This document shows positions 1 to 6,726 of a stretch of DNA of 21,316 bases, piece after piece. The notes beneath the pieces are model-generated. The model was not told the DNA's origin and made no database searches. It saw only the letters and a list, made by a program, of their open reading frames with translations. Both the position numbers and the translations under genes were made by a program. This DNA is from Candidatus Taylorbacteria bacterium RIFCSPHIGHO2_02_FULL_46_13 (lineage in GTDB: Bacteria; Patescibacteriota; Minisyncoccia; Phycocordibacterales; DSPV01). The DNA lies in NCBI GenBank assembly GCA_001821015.1, contig MHRQ01000025.1:20231-41546 (forward strand). The letters are read 5' to 3'. Positions within the stretch are counted from its first letter, which is position 1, and the number at the start of each line of letters is the position of its first letter.

Positions 1-2
1 AA

Positions 3-170
3 TCGGATATGTCTGATGGGGCTTGGACACGCGTGTGGGTCTGGAATAAAGACGGCGGTTTAACTGAAGAGGAGTTTAATGAGCTGAACCTACGAAGAAA
101 GAAATTATCTAACGCTATAGGAATCATGACTGCTTCTGGTGTGGTTAGGCATGATCTCAACGAAATTTAA
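3..170 (+). CDS. 3' end of an unknown gene (partial)
   Basis: An open frame enters from the left edge and ends with TAA at 168-170, giving the last 55 residues of a protein. The visible part is hydrophilic, with a Trp-rich stretch (WTRVWVWNKDGG) followed by a charged segment (TEEEFNELNLRRKK) that looks helical. I do not recognise a family. It stops 2 nt before the end of the detached ruvC tail on the other strand, so the two are convergent. Coding status is inferred only from an open frame without stops up to the window edge. Confidence 0.5.
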   Translation, partial: SDMSDGAWTRVWVWNKDGGLTEEEFNELNLRRKKLSNAIGIMTASGVVRHDLNEI

Positions 171-171
171 T

Positions 172-363
172 TTAATCTCCCATTTTGTTTTGTCGGTACA
201 CCGCAAGGTGTGTCAGTCCCACCGCAATCGCATCATACTCGTCGTCAAGTTTGATTTCTTTTTCCACACGAAGGAGTTTTTTCACCATCTCCTTAATGTG
301 AGTTTTATCGCTCTGGCCGTAGCCCGTTACTGCAACCTTTACCTCCACTGGTTTGTACTCAAA
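172..363 (-). pseudogene. detached copy of the ruvC 3' end
   Basis: This minus-strand stretch encodes the last quarter of RuvC (from FEYKPVEVKV through the LDDEYDAIAVGLTH active-site segment) but has no RuvC N-terminus. It matches the tail of the intact ruvC at 1323-1492 in the same orientation. Positions 197-312 are identical to 1326-1441. The next 41 bp (313-353) carry ten differences, and all but those making one Gln/Arg change are synonymous. The reading frame continues upstream to 519 by chance, with no RuvC homology, so I treat it as a fragment. Its own ending (QNKMGD) differs from that of intact RuvC (IKL). The pattern suggests a tail displaced by insertion of the 364-1322 segment. It is unlikely to make a functional resolvase because the first catalytic Asp and Glu are missing. 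Confidence 0.85.
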
Positions 364-504
364 AGACTGAAAACTAAGCACTCCCCTATCCCACTGCATG
401 GTAGGGGCATACGACTCTCGCGCTTGACAATGAACGAACAATATATATTGTGCATGAATAAGGTATAGTTCGTTGACAATTAAAACAAAGAAAGGAAGCA
501 ATGT

Positions 505-936
505 ATGAACGAAACGCAACGCCTGCTGTACTCCAGTCTCATCTCAATCAGGAATAACGAAGCAAACCTGCTGTGGACAAGGAATCAGCTTTTCTTCCTC
601 ATCAATTCCGCAGCTTTTTCACTTGTGATAACACGAATTGGGACGGTGAATTGGACGTATGGTCTGGCGTGCTTTGCCGGCATTATCTTATCCATACTGT
701 GGTTCTGCGTGGTAATCATGGCTCACCGATGGATAGACTATTGGGACAGTGTTCTCGCCTCTCTTGAAACTCGCGAGAGCCAAGCCCGGTTGGTCTTTAG
801 GGGAGAGGAGTGGGAGAACACCAGATTCGCAAGCCCACGCTCCGATGAGGTTCTATCTGTGCTAGTGTGGGTTTTTATTCTAGCGCGGGTGGTAATATTC
901 CACTCCTGGCTTGATTATTTCTGGTTCGGAGCGTAG
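505..936 (+). CDS. small membrane protein, unknown function
   Basis: 143 residues. A hydrophilic N-terminal part (MNETQRLLYSSLISIRNNEANLLWTRNQ) leads into two adjacent membrane segments (about residues 28-45 and 51-72), then a charged cytoplasmic-looking stretch (about 75-112) and a third hydrophobic segment (about 115-135). The pattern of a short helix, a hairpin of membrane segments and a charged loop loosely recalls small octameric RipA-like or SLATT-like membrane proteins, but I cannot place it firmly. The start is supported by AGAAAGGA at 489-496, 8 nt before ATG. A -35-like TTGACA lies at 424-429, but no convincing -10 follows at normal spacing. It sits with the 963 gene between the two ruvC tails, so the pair may be cargo of one insertion. 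Confidence 0.75.
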   Translation: MNETQRLLYSSLISIRNNEANLLWTRNQLFFLINSAAFSLVITRIGTVNWTYGLACFAGIILSILWFCVVIMAHRWIDYWDSVLASLETRESQARLVFRGEEWENTRFASPRSDEVLSVLVWVFILARVVIFHSWLDYFWFGA

Positions 937-962
937 CATAATATATAGAAAGGATGTGTCAT

Positions 963-1211
963 ATGTTAAGAAACTTGATAAAAAATTCTGGCTGGACAGG
1001 CGTTCTCCTAATTGTGGCGCTTGTGATTTTCAACATCGTAGCTGTTCTGTTCTTTGTCGCGTTACTCACCGACCCTCATCATCAAGTTGAGATCCGGTAT
1101 AAAAGGGGCTTCGGAGCATTTACGGTGGCCGTAACCGTGATGATGAACACGCTCCTCATTCACTCGCTCTTCTTTGCACCGCGCCGCTTAAAAAAGAGCG
1201 ATGAAAACTAA
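963..1211 (+). CDS. small two-helix membrane protein, unknown
   Basis: 82 residues beginning MLRNLIKNSG. An in-frame ATG at 954 lies inside the ribosome-binding sequence AGAAAGGA (947-954), so the ATG at 963, 8 nt downstream, is the better start. Two hydrophobic segments are visible (about residues 11-34 and 50-68) separated by a charged loop (DPHHQVEIRYKRG), and the C-terminus is basic (APRRLKKSDEN). No family was recognised. It follows the 505 gene by 26 nt and ends 24 nt before a hairpin terminator, so the two form one short transcription unit. The shared organisation and location between the ruvC tails suggest they work together, but that is inference. Confidence 0.7.
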   Translation: MLRNLIKNSGWTGVLLIVALVIFNIVAVLFFVALLTDPHHQVEIRYKRGFGAFTVAVTVMMNTLLIHSLFFAPRRLKKSDEN

Positions 1212-1235
1212 TTAAGCGCGTTCAGTTCTTTGCAC

Positions 1236-1261
1236 AGCACCCTTTTCAAAGGGTGCTTTTT
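1236..1261 (+). terminator. Rho-independent terminator after the 505-963 pair
   Basis: Arms AGCACCCTT (1236-1244) and AAGGGTGCT (1249-1257) form a hairpin with a 4-nt loop, followed by a run of T. It closes the two-gene membrane-protein unit. Confidence 0.85.
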
Positions 1262-1270
1262 CTATGAGTA

Positions 1271-1298
1271 GGAAACCCCGCAGGCTACTGCGTGGGGG
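1271..1298 (-). terminator. hairpin downstream of ruvC, probable terminator
   Basis: On the minus strand a CCCC-bulge-GCAG stem closes with CTGCGGGG (plus-strand arms 1276-1283 and 1288-1298), followed by a short TTT. It lies 11 nt past the ruvC stop. The T-run is short, so termination may be weak. Confidence 0.5.
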
Positions 1299-1309
1299 AC
1301 GTCATTTTA

Positions 1310-1804
1310 CTACAACTTTATACGATACACCGCAAGGTGTGTCAGTCCCACCGCAATCGCATCATACTCGTCGTCAAGTTTGATTTCTTTTTCCACACGA
1401 AGGAGTTTTTTCACCATCTCCTTAATGTGAGTTTTATCGCTACGTCCGTAGCCTGTTACCGCCACTTTCACTTCAACTGGTTTGTACTCAAACACAGCGA
1501 GGCCGCATCCTGCGGCCTCGCTGGTGATTACTCCTCGTGCTTCCGCAACTAGCATGGCAGTCTTTTGATTCTTGCTGAAAAAAAGCGATTCAATAGCAAG
1601 CGCTTCAGGTTTGTATTCAGATATGATTTCTCGGAGATGTTTTTGTATATCGGCCAGTCGTGTTGGCTGATCAGACTTCCTGTCTGTTTCGTGGCATTCA
1701 GAAAATAAAAGTACCTCTTTCCCAGAACTTTTTTCCAGTATTGCAATACCTACGCGCCCGTAGCCCGGATCAATGGCGATGATACGATAGGGTTTGTTGC
1801 CCAT
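1310..1804 (-). CDS. ruvC: Holliday junction resolvase RuvC
   Basis: 164 residues, normal for the family. RuvC is the endonuclease that cleaves Holliday junctions in complex with RuvAB at the end of recombinational repair. The four carboxylates expected from E. coli RuvC are present: D12 in IAIDPGYGRVG, E72 in ALAIESLFF, and D145 and D148 in LDDEYDAIAVGLTH. The start codon lies 2 nt downstream of the yebC stop, so the two are translationally linked and no separate promoter is needed. Codons 105 onward have a second copy at 172-363. ruvA and ruvB are not adjacent here (they lie at 18936-19511 and 3498-4511), unlike the common yebC-ruvC-ruvA-ruvB order. Confidence 0.96.
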   Translation of the reverse strand: MGNKPYRIIAIDPGYGRVGIAILEKSSGKEVLLFSECHETDRKSDQPTRLADIQKHLREIISEYKPEALAIESLFFSKNQKTAMLVAEARGVITSEAAGCGLAVFEYKPVEVKVAVTGYGRSDKTHIKEMVKKLLRVEKEIKLDDEYDAIAVGLTHLAVYRIKL

Positions 1805-1806
1805 AA

Positions 1807-2337
1807 CTACTCGGCGTTGGTGTACACCGCTTGTACTTCTTCATTTGCTTCAAGCATATCTACAAGTTTGTCTAGCGCAGCAACGTCGTTGTCTTCAAGT
1901 GGTACGGTTGTCTGCGCTGCCCACCCTTCGTTCGTTTTTTGGAATGCCCATGCGGCCGCTCCCATCGTGGCAAGGTTGCCTCCATTATCAGAAAGTATGT
2001 GTTTGATTTCTTGCGCGGCTTTATTGCGGTTGCTGGTGAGCGATTCAATGATAAGTGCACACCCACCAGGCCCGTATGCTTCATAGACGATGGTTTCCAT
2101 CGCGGCTCCGCCCTCGCCTGTCGCTTTCTTGATGGCGCGTTCAATACTATCGGACGGCATGTTTTCTGCCCGCGCGCGTTCAATCGCGGTTTTAAGCCCA
2201 GGGGATTCACGGTTACCCTTCGCCTTGCGCGCTTCTACGGCAATGAGTTTGCCAAGTTTGCCGAACAGCTGACTCTTTTTCGCGTCAGATTGTGCTTTCT
2301 GGTGTTTTATTTGTGACCAACGATTATGTCCGGACAT
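1807..2337 (-). CDS. yebC: YebC/TACO1-family protein, shortened
   Basis: 176 residues. YebC/PmpR/TACO1 proteins are usually about 240-250 residues and are linked to translation of difficult (for example proline-rich) sequences or to transcription control. The N-terminal signature is clear (MSGHNRWSQIKHQKAQSDAKKSQLFGKL), followed by IERAIKKATGEGG and VYEAYGPGGCALIIESLTSNRN. After AWAFQKTNEGW the chain goes almost directly to the final helix (LDKLVDMLEANEEVQAVYTNAE), so roughly 65 residues of the third domain are absent. It is the first gene of the yebC-ruvC operon. Upstream on the minus strand there is a TATACT hexamer 21 nt before the ATG and an AGGGA next to it, so this gene appears to have a short leader. 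Confidence 0.93.
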   Translation of the reverse strand: MSGHNRWSQIKHQKAQSDAKKSQLFGKLGKLIAVEARKAKGNRESPGLKTAIERARAENMPSDSIERAIKKATGEGGAAMETIVYEAYGPGGCALIIESLTSNRNKAAQEIKHILSDNGGNLATMGAAAWAFQKTNEGWAAQTTVPLEDNDVAALDKLVDMLEANEEVQAVYTNAE

Positions 2338-2550
2338 TTTCCCTGTAAAATTTTAGCGAGTATACAGAGATAATAAATAAAAATCACCTTTAATACAACC
2401 AGCGTTAATAAGTCACAAAACGAAGAATGTACTAAAATTTTTTAGCGTAGAACAATGAATACACGGGCGAACTTGACTATTCACTATGCTGTGTTAGTTT
2501 CTACTTTAGATTACGGACAGTTCTAAACAAAAACAAACCAAAGGATTGAT

Positions 2551-3258
2551 ATGGATATAGCTCTTAACAATTTTACTCCTCGGGCGGCGCAGGTGGTGGC
2601 CCTAGCGAAAAAAGAGGCAGTGCGAAAGAAAAACGGTTTCATCGGTCCCGAGTACTTATTACTCGGCCTAATCAAACTTGATGAAGGGGCAGCGTGCCAG
2701 ATGCTTCGCAAGATGGGTGTGAATCTTGAGGCGGCACACGCTCTCCTTGAGGAGATGATATCTTCTCGTCCAGTGGGTGAGGCGTATTTGGATAATCCCA
2801 TTTACACTCCTCGCACTAAAAAAGTGTTTGCGCTTGCTGGTAAGGAAGCAATGCTTCTCAATCAAACCTACACAGGCACTGAACATATCCTACTCGCCTT
2901 GATTAAGGAGGGGGACAGCGGCGCTTGCAAGGTGCTCAAGCAGCTTGGTGTTGAGCTTGAGAACATTCGCGAGGAGCTTCGCAAATTTCTGGACCCATCC
3001 TACAAAGGGGTGACTGCGGCGCATGTCGCTGAAATTCTTCAGCAGGAGATTTCCTTTGAGGGGCAAGCTGGGAAAGTGCAAGTGAAGCTCGGCGATCTCA
3101 AATGTATCTCGATGCAACTTGCGAGTGGCCATAGTATCAATGTGGAGCCAAAAGTCGTAGCTTGTCTGGTCGCTCTTTCACGAGGGAAGGGTATTGTGTC
3201 TAGCTCTGCACTTCTGACGCTGTTGGATTCCCTGGAGGCTCCAGAAGAAACGAAGTAG
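2551..3258 (+). CDS. stand-alone double Clp N-domain protein
   Basis: 235 residues. Two Clp_N repeats are visible: about residues 8-75 (FTPRAAQVVALAKKEA, GPEYLLLGLI) and about 83-150 (YTPRTKKVFALAGKEA, GTEHILLALI). In ClpA/ClpC this domain binds substrates and adaptors. No Walker A/B motifs follow, so this is not a full ClpC unfoldase. The remaining 80 residues (from about 155) form an uncharacterised tail. It could act as a substrate receptor for, or a regulator of, a Clp machine encoded elsewhere. The start is supported by AAAGGA at 2540-2545, 5 nt before the ATG. The 213-bp gap upstream contains a TTGACT (2473-2478) but no strong -10. A terminator follows directly, so it is a single-gene unit. 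Confidence 0.85.
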   Translation: MDIALNNFTPRAAQVVALAKKEAVRKKNGFIGPEYLLLGLIKLDEGAACQMLRKMGVNLEAAHALLEEMISSRPVGEAYLDNPIYTPRTKKVFALAGKEAMLLNQTYTGTEHILLALIKEGDSGACKVLKQLGVELENIREELRKFLDPSYKGVTAAHVAEILQQEISFEGQAGKVQVKLGDLKCISMQLASGHSINVEPKVVACLVALSRGKGIVSSSALLTLLDSLEAPEETK

Positions 3259-3267
3259 CAAAACCCA

Positions 3268-3301
3268 AACAGCGTTCAGAATCCGGACGCTGTTTTCTTT
3301 T
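3268..3301 (+). terminator. Rho-independent terminator after the Clp N-domain gene
   Basis: Arms AACAGCGT (3268-3275) and ACGCTGTT (3287-3294) enclose an 11-nt loop and are followed by TTCTTTT. Confidence 0.85.
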
Positions 3302-3308
3302 ACATGCG

Positions 3309-3336
3309 TTGACAAATCATATTACGCACGTAGTCT
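3309..3336 (+). promoter_or_regulatory. probable promoter of the 33-residue ORF
   Basis: A perfect -35 TTGACA (3309-3314) is followed after 16 nt by TAGTCT (3331-3336), a weak -10. A strong GAGGAGG ribosome-binding site lies just downstream. Confidence 0.45.
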
Positions 3337-3354
3337 CTACAGAGGAGGCGAAAT

Positions 3355-3456
3355 ATGCAATGGTACGTTGAAACGAAAATTCCGTCGGAGGACGTTAAAC
3401 TCTTCAAAAGTATCAGGCGAGCTGTTCGCACGCTCCCTGATTTAGACCTTGAGTGA
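3355..3456 (+). CDS. small ORF, 33 residues, unknown
   Basis: ATG at 3355 to TGA at 3454-3456 encodes MQWYVETKIPSEDVKLFKSI followed by RRAVRTLPDLDLE. It is preceded by the best Shine-Dalgarno sequence in the window (GAGGAGG, 3342-3348, 6 nt spacing) and by a TTGACA box. The peptide is charged and amphipathic, with no membrane segment or signal. No homologue was recognised. The combination of promoter-like boxes and a strong ribosome-binding site argues it is translated, but a 102-nt frame could arise by chance. Confidence 0.55.
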   Translation: MQWYVETKIPSEDVKLFKSIRRAVRTLPDLDLE

Positions 3457-3497
3457 TATCCGTCCGACACGCCGTGGGAGGGGCAGAAAATTTCTTT

Positions 3498-4511
3498 TTA
3501 CAGGAGAGTTTTTCGTGCCCCGCGTGTTCCTAAATGTTTGTAGGCCCGTTCGGTCGCGGCTCTGCCGCGGGGCGTGCGATCAATAAAACCGATTTGCATC
3601 AGGTACGGTTCGTTATATTCTTCAATTGTTGCCTCGTCTTCCGAAAGTGTGGCGGCCAATGTTCCCAAACCTACGGGCCCCCCGTTGAATTTCTCAATGA
3701 TAGCCTCCAAAATCTTTCGGTCGGATGCCGCAAGCCCCATTTCATCAACCCCTAAGAGTGTAAGTGCCTCGCTCACGAGTTCTTTGCTCAACTGTCTGCG
3801 TTTTACTTGCGCAAAATCTCTACAGCGTTTCAATAAATAATTTGCGGTACGTGGCGTAAAACGGCTTCGCTTCGCGATTTCATTGATTGACTCATGTGTC
3901 GCATCTATGCCGAGAATTTTTGCTGAACGCCGAACAATTTCTTCTATTTCTTTTTCTGTGTAAAACTCCAAACGAAAGACGCCCCCAGAGAATCGTGACC
4001 GGAGTGGCGCCGAGACGAGTGCGATGCGCGTGGTGGCCGCGATAAGCGTGAAAGGGGGCAATTCAAGTTGAATGGTTCGTGCGGACGGACCCTTGCCGAG
4101 AATGATATTTAAACTACCTGACTCCATGGCAGGGTAGAGCACCTCCTCAATATTTTTGTTGAGTCGGTGTATTTCGTCTATAAAGAGTACATCACCTGGG
4201 CTCAAGTTTGTCAGTACCGACGCCAAGTCGCCGACTTTTTCGATTGCGGGCCCCGAGGTGACTTTAATCTGCTTTCCCGTTTCTCCGGCAACTAAATAGG
4301 CGAGTGTGGTCTTGCCCAAGCCTGGTGGCCCGTAAAAAAGGAGGTGTTCGGGGGGGTGATTGCGCTCGCGGGCGGCAGCTAAGAGGATTGTGAGGTTTTC
4401 TTTGATATTTTCTTGTCCCACATACTCTTGCCAACGCGTTGGTCGTAGCGCTTGGTCCAAAAAACCTGTGTCTTTGTCCTCCTCGCTAGTTTCCTTTGAA
4501 GTTCTTGACAT
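3498..4511 (-). CDS. ruvB: Holliday junction branch-migration ATPase RuvB
   Basis: 337 residues, typical for RuvB, the hexameric AAA+ motor that drives RuvA-bound Holliday junctions. Walker A GPPGLGKTT is at about 61-69, Walker B LFIDEIHR at about 109-116, and the sensor/arginine-finger segment AATTRIALVSAPLRSRFSG at about 158-176. The C-terminal winged helix ends with EPYLMQIGFIDRTPRGRAAT. The first 20 residues are a charged extension rich in Ser, Glu and Asp. No Shine-Dalgarno sequence is seen before the ATG; a loose -10-like TAACAT ends 5 nt upstream. The ATG region overlaps the -35 box of the divergent noncoding RNA promoter (4505-4533), so transcription of the two may interfere. Confidence 0.96.
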   Translation of the reverse strand: MSRTSKETSEEDKDTGFLDQALRPTRWQEYVGQENIKENLTILLAAARERNHPPEHLLFYGPPGLGKTTLAYLVAGETGKQIKVTSGPAIEKVGDLASVLTNLSPGDVLFIDEIHRLNKNIEEVLYPAMESGSLNIILGKGPSARTIQLELPPFTLIAATTRIALVSAPLRSRFSGGVFRLEFYTEKEIEEIVRRSAKILGIDATHESINEIAKRSRFTPRTANYLLKRCRDFAQVKRRQLSKELVSEALTLLGVDEMGLAASDRKILEAIIEKFNGGPVGLGTLAATLSEDEATIEEYNEPYLMQIGFIDRTPRGRAATERAYKHLGTRGARKTLL

Positions 4512-4533
4512 ATTTTATGTTATGTGATATGCT
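4505..4533 (+). promoter_or_regulatory. strong sigma70-type promoter, divergent from ruvB
   Basis: TTGACA (4505-4510), a 17-nt spacer and TATGCT (4528-4533). The predicted start is near 4540. No protein-coding frame lies downstream on this strand; it leads into the folded RNA candidate. Confidence 0.75.
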
Positions 4534-4538
4534 CTCGT

Positions 4539-4841
4539 TAGTCTCGAAATTAAAGGTATATTGGTTGGTTGCAATAATGGTCCTGGGAGAACCCCCAGAT
4601 AATAGCACGTGTTCCCTTACACGGGGCAGTTTCCAAGGTATGAATCTCTAAGCAATAGGGTGTTCCACCTTTTGACATATCATCGAGGGCACGCTGGTTA
4701 CCACTTGTTGGATACTGGCCCGTTCCTCAGAAGACATGGCTCGCTTTTAGTACCTCGTTACTGAAAGCATTGCTTAGAGATTCATACTTTTGAACTCTGG
4801 AAAGACTATAGACTCGTTATTTGAGAAGGCAATAGAGTTTT
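4539..4841 (+). ncRNA. putative structured noncoding RNA, about 300 nt, family unknown
   Basis: The 378-bp ruvB-pilB gap holds no plausible protein gene. It has a good promoter and a dense set of pairings: TAGTCT (4539-4544) with AGACTA (4803-4808) as a closing stem; hairpins 4583-4598 and 4608-4623; a perfect 19-bp long-range helix 4638-4656/4769-4787, extended to 4631/4794 by six of seven further pairs; a hairpin 4657-4671; and a 10-bp hairpin 4743-4768 stacked directly on the long helix. A weak stem followed by TTTT (4813-4841) could be the terminator. Three stems contain a pair that is G-U if the plus strand is transcribed but A-C if the minus strand is, which supports the plus strand. 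I looked for hallmarks of RNase P, tmRNA, SRP and 6S RNA and found none convincing. Confidence 0.7.
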
Positions 4842-4889
4842 ACACTATTCATTAGCTTATCGTCTCAGTCAAATAGTTTTCCTCCTTCA

Positions 4890-6569
4890 TTAATGATTTT
4901 CTTCTAAGTCAATCACTCGCCGTAGCTCACTGATTGCGGTGGCTCCTTTCAACACTTTAATAATTCCATCTTGACGCATGGTAAGCATGCCTTGATCACT
5001 CGCGGCGACTTGTATTTCTCGTTCAGAGGGGTTTAAAAGCACCGCCGCTTCTATACCAGGGGTAATACGTATGGCTTCAAATATTCCAATTCTGCCTTTG
5101 TAACCAGTGAGGTTGCATTTGTCGCAGCCCACTGGTTCCCAGACTGTTTTTTGTTGAAGATTTTTATATTCGGGTAAGGTTACCGAAGCCATGATTTTCT
5201 CCACCATACTTTTTTCAGTCCCCGAAAGCGGAGTTTCTTTTTTGCAGTATGTGCAGAGTGTTCTGGCGAGTCGTTGAGCAATCGCAAGACTTAACGCGGA
5301 GCTAATGACTTTGGGATTGACACCGAGGTTGATGAGGCGTGGGAATGTGCCGGCGGCGTTGTTGGTATGAAGTGTTGAGAATACCAAATGCCCGGTTGCC
5401 GCGGCGTTAATCGCTATTTCTGCAGTCTCCGAATCTCTGATTTCTCCAACCATGATGATGTCGGGGTCTTGCCGCAGTGCCGCGCGCAGGCCGAGGCTAA
5501 AGGTGTATCCTTTTTCTGCGCTGGTTTGGGTTTGCACGATGCCGGGTAGGTGATACTCCACCGGGTCTTCAATGGTGATTATTTTGATCTCGGGCGTGTG
5601 AACTTTTTTCAGAAACGCATAGAGGGTAGTTGTTTTGCCCGATCCTGTAGGCCCTGTAGTTAAAATCATCCCGTTGGGTTTTGCTATTTCACGTTCCAGT
5701 ACTTCTCGGAGGTGTGTTTCAAGCCCGAGCTGGTCCATGGAAACCGATATTGCCTCTGGGTTAAGGATTCGCAGAACGATTGATTCACCATACGAGCCTG
5801 GCAGAACGGATGTTCTCACCTCAATTTCTGAATTCTTTGCATTGATGCTGAAGCGCCCATCTTGCGCCTCGGCTTTGACGTTCAGTTTAAGTCCGGAGAT
5901 AAGTTTGATGCGAGAGAGCACATACGCATACGTTTCATATTCAAAATCCAAAACAGTATTGAGCACACCATCAAGCCGGAAGCGCAGACGCACCTGCATT
6001 TGTTCCGGTTCAATATGCACATCTGATGCGTTTACCGCGAGCGCACCAGCGAGAATGATTTCAACCATGCGCGTCGTTTGAGAGTGTTTCTTTTGAGCAA
6101 GCACGTCGGCGATCAATTTTTTGATGTCCTTAATAGTGTGGACGCTTGCAAGGAGAGTTTCTATCTCTTTGTTTGAAATATCAAATGACCCCGCTTTTGT
6201 TTCGGTAGTCAGTGAAAGTTCTGTATAGGCCGCGAGCGCCCGTTCTAGGCTTTTGGGCGAGACTAAAAATGTTTTAACGCTGTACCCTTGGGTCGCGAGC
6301 GCGTGCAACAGCGTTTGTGAATTTTTATTATCAGGGTTTACGATCGCGACACCAAGCTGTTTATCAAGGAGCTGGAAACCGGCCATACCTGCCGCACGAG
6401 CGTCTGTTTCGGGAATGAGTCTAAGCGCGTCAGCGTCAATAGGTGTCTGTGCAAGGTTAAAATAGGCGATTCCTCGGTTAGAAGCAGCCGTGCGTACGAA
6501 CTCCTCTTCGTCTTTCAGCCGCAGCTCCGCAAGTTTAAGATTCTGTTTATCCTCATCAAATTGAACCAT
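4890..6569 (-). CDS. pilB: type IV pilus/type II secretion assembly ATPase (PilB/GspE family)
   Basis: 559 residues from the chosen start (MVQFDEDKQN). Hexameric ATPases of this family power pilus extension or pseudopilus assembly at the inner face of the membrane. An N-terminal MshEN/GspE-N-like region (residues 1-150) precedes the motor. Walker A GPTGSGKTTTL is at about 305-315, the Asp box IITIEDPVEY follows, Walker B is in PDIIMVGEIRD and the His box in TGHLVFSTLHTNN. A four-cysteine zinc knuckle (CTYCKK and CDKCNLTGYKGR) is characteristic of GspE/PilB. An upstream in-frame ATG at 6674 would add 35 unconserved residues and would read through the gene's own promoter, so I reject it. The chosen ATG sits 7 nt after a TATTAT box. 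No other pilus gene is in the window. Confidence 0.93.
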   Translation of the reverse strand: MVQFDEDKQNLKLAELRLKDEEEFVRTAASNRGIAYFNLAQTPIDADALRLIPETDARAAGMAGFQLLDKQLGVAIVNPDNKNSQTLLHALATQGYSVKTFLVSPKSLERALAAYTELSLTTETKAGSFDISNKEIETLLASVHTIKDIKKLIADVLAQKKHSQTTRMVEIILAGALAVNASDVHIEPEQMQVRLRFRLDGVLNTVLDFEYETYAYVLSRIKLISGLKLNVKAEAQDGRFSINAKNSEIEVRTSVLPGSYGESIVLRILNPEAISVSMDQLGLETHLREVLEREIAKPNGMILTTGPTGSGKTTTLYAFLKKVHTPEIKIITIEDPVEYHLPGIVQTQTSAEKGYTFSLGLRAALRQDPDIIMVGEIRDSETAEIAINAAATGHLVFSTLHTNNAAGTFPRLINLGVNPKVISSALSLAIAQRLARTLCTYCKKETPLSGTEKSMVEKIMASVTLPEYKNLQQKTVWEPVGCDKCNLTGYKGRIGIFEAIRITPGIEAAVLLNPSEREIQVAASDQGMLTMRQDGIIKVLKGATAISELRRVIDLEENH

Positions 6570-6576
6570 ACTCTTT

Positions 6577-6605
6577 ATAATAGCTTGTTTTGGGGCCTTG
6601 CTCAA
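6577..6605 (-). promoter_or_regulatory. promoter of pilB, placed for a leaderless mRNA
   Basis: On the minus strand TTGAGC (6605-6600), a 17-nt spacer and TATTAT (6582-6577), then only AAAGAGT before the ATG at 6569. Transcription would start at or beside the start codon. Confidence 0.65.
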
Positions 6606-6629
6606 AGCTTTTTGGGGCGGTGAAGGGGG

Positions 6630-6658
6630 TTGACAAAAAATCAAAATTCGTGTACACT
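6630..6658 (+). promoter_or_regulatory. promoter of the lipoprotein gene
   Basis: TTGACA (6630-6635), a 17-nt spacer and TACACT (6653-6658). The leader would be about 60 nt and ends with AGAAAGG (6713-6719), 7 nt before the ATG. Confidence 0.75.
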
Positions 6659-6726
6659 GTTGCCAGTATTTCAAATCACAAGTTCACCCATGGGGCCCAA
6701 ATCCCCACAAACAGAAAGGCAGAATT

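Noticed and set aside
172..519. A 115-residue minus-strand frame containing RuvC tail sequence
   Set aside because: Only residues encoded by 172-363 match RuvC; the upstream part shows no RuvC homology and overlaps the leader and first codons of the 505 gene, so it is treated as a displaced fragment.
4638..4787. A miniature transposon with 19-bp terminal inverted repeats
   Set aside because: No target-site duplication flanks the arms, the pairing continues outside them with a G-U pair, and a promoter precedes the region, which fits an RNA better.
4539..4841. Identification as RNase P RNA, tmRNA, SRP RNA or 6S RNA
   Set aside because: The GAGGAAAGUCC core, tRNA-like ends with a tag frame, the GGAA-loop helix 8 and the 6S open bubble were each looked for and not found; partial resemblances (for example near 4761-4785) were too weak.
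6570..6674. N-terminal extension of PilB from ATG 6674
   Set aside because: The 35 extra residues are unlike the family and cover both the pilB promoter and the opposing lipoprotein promoter.
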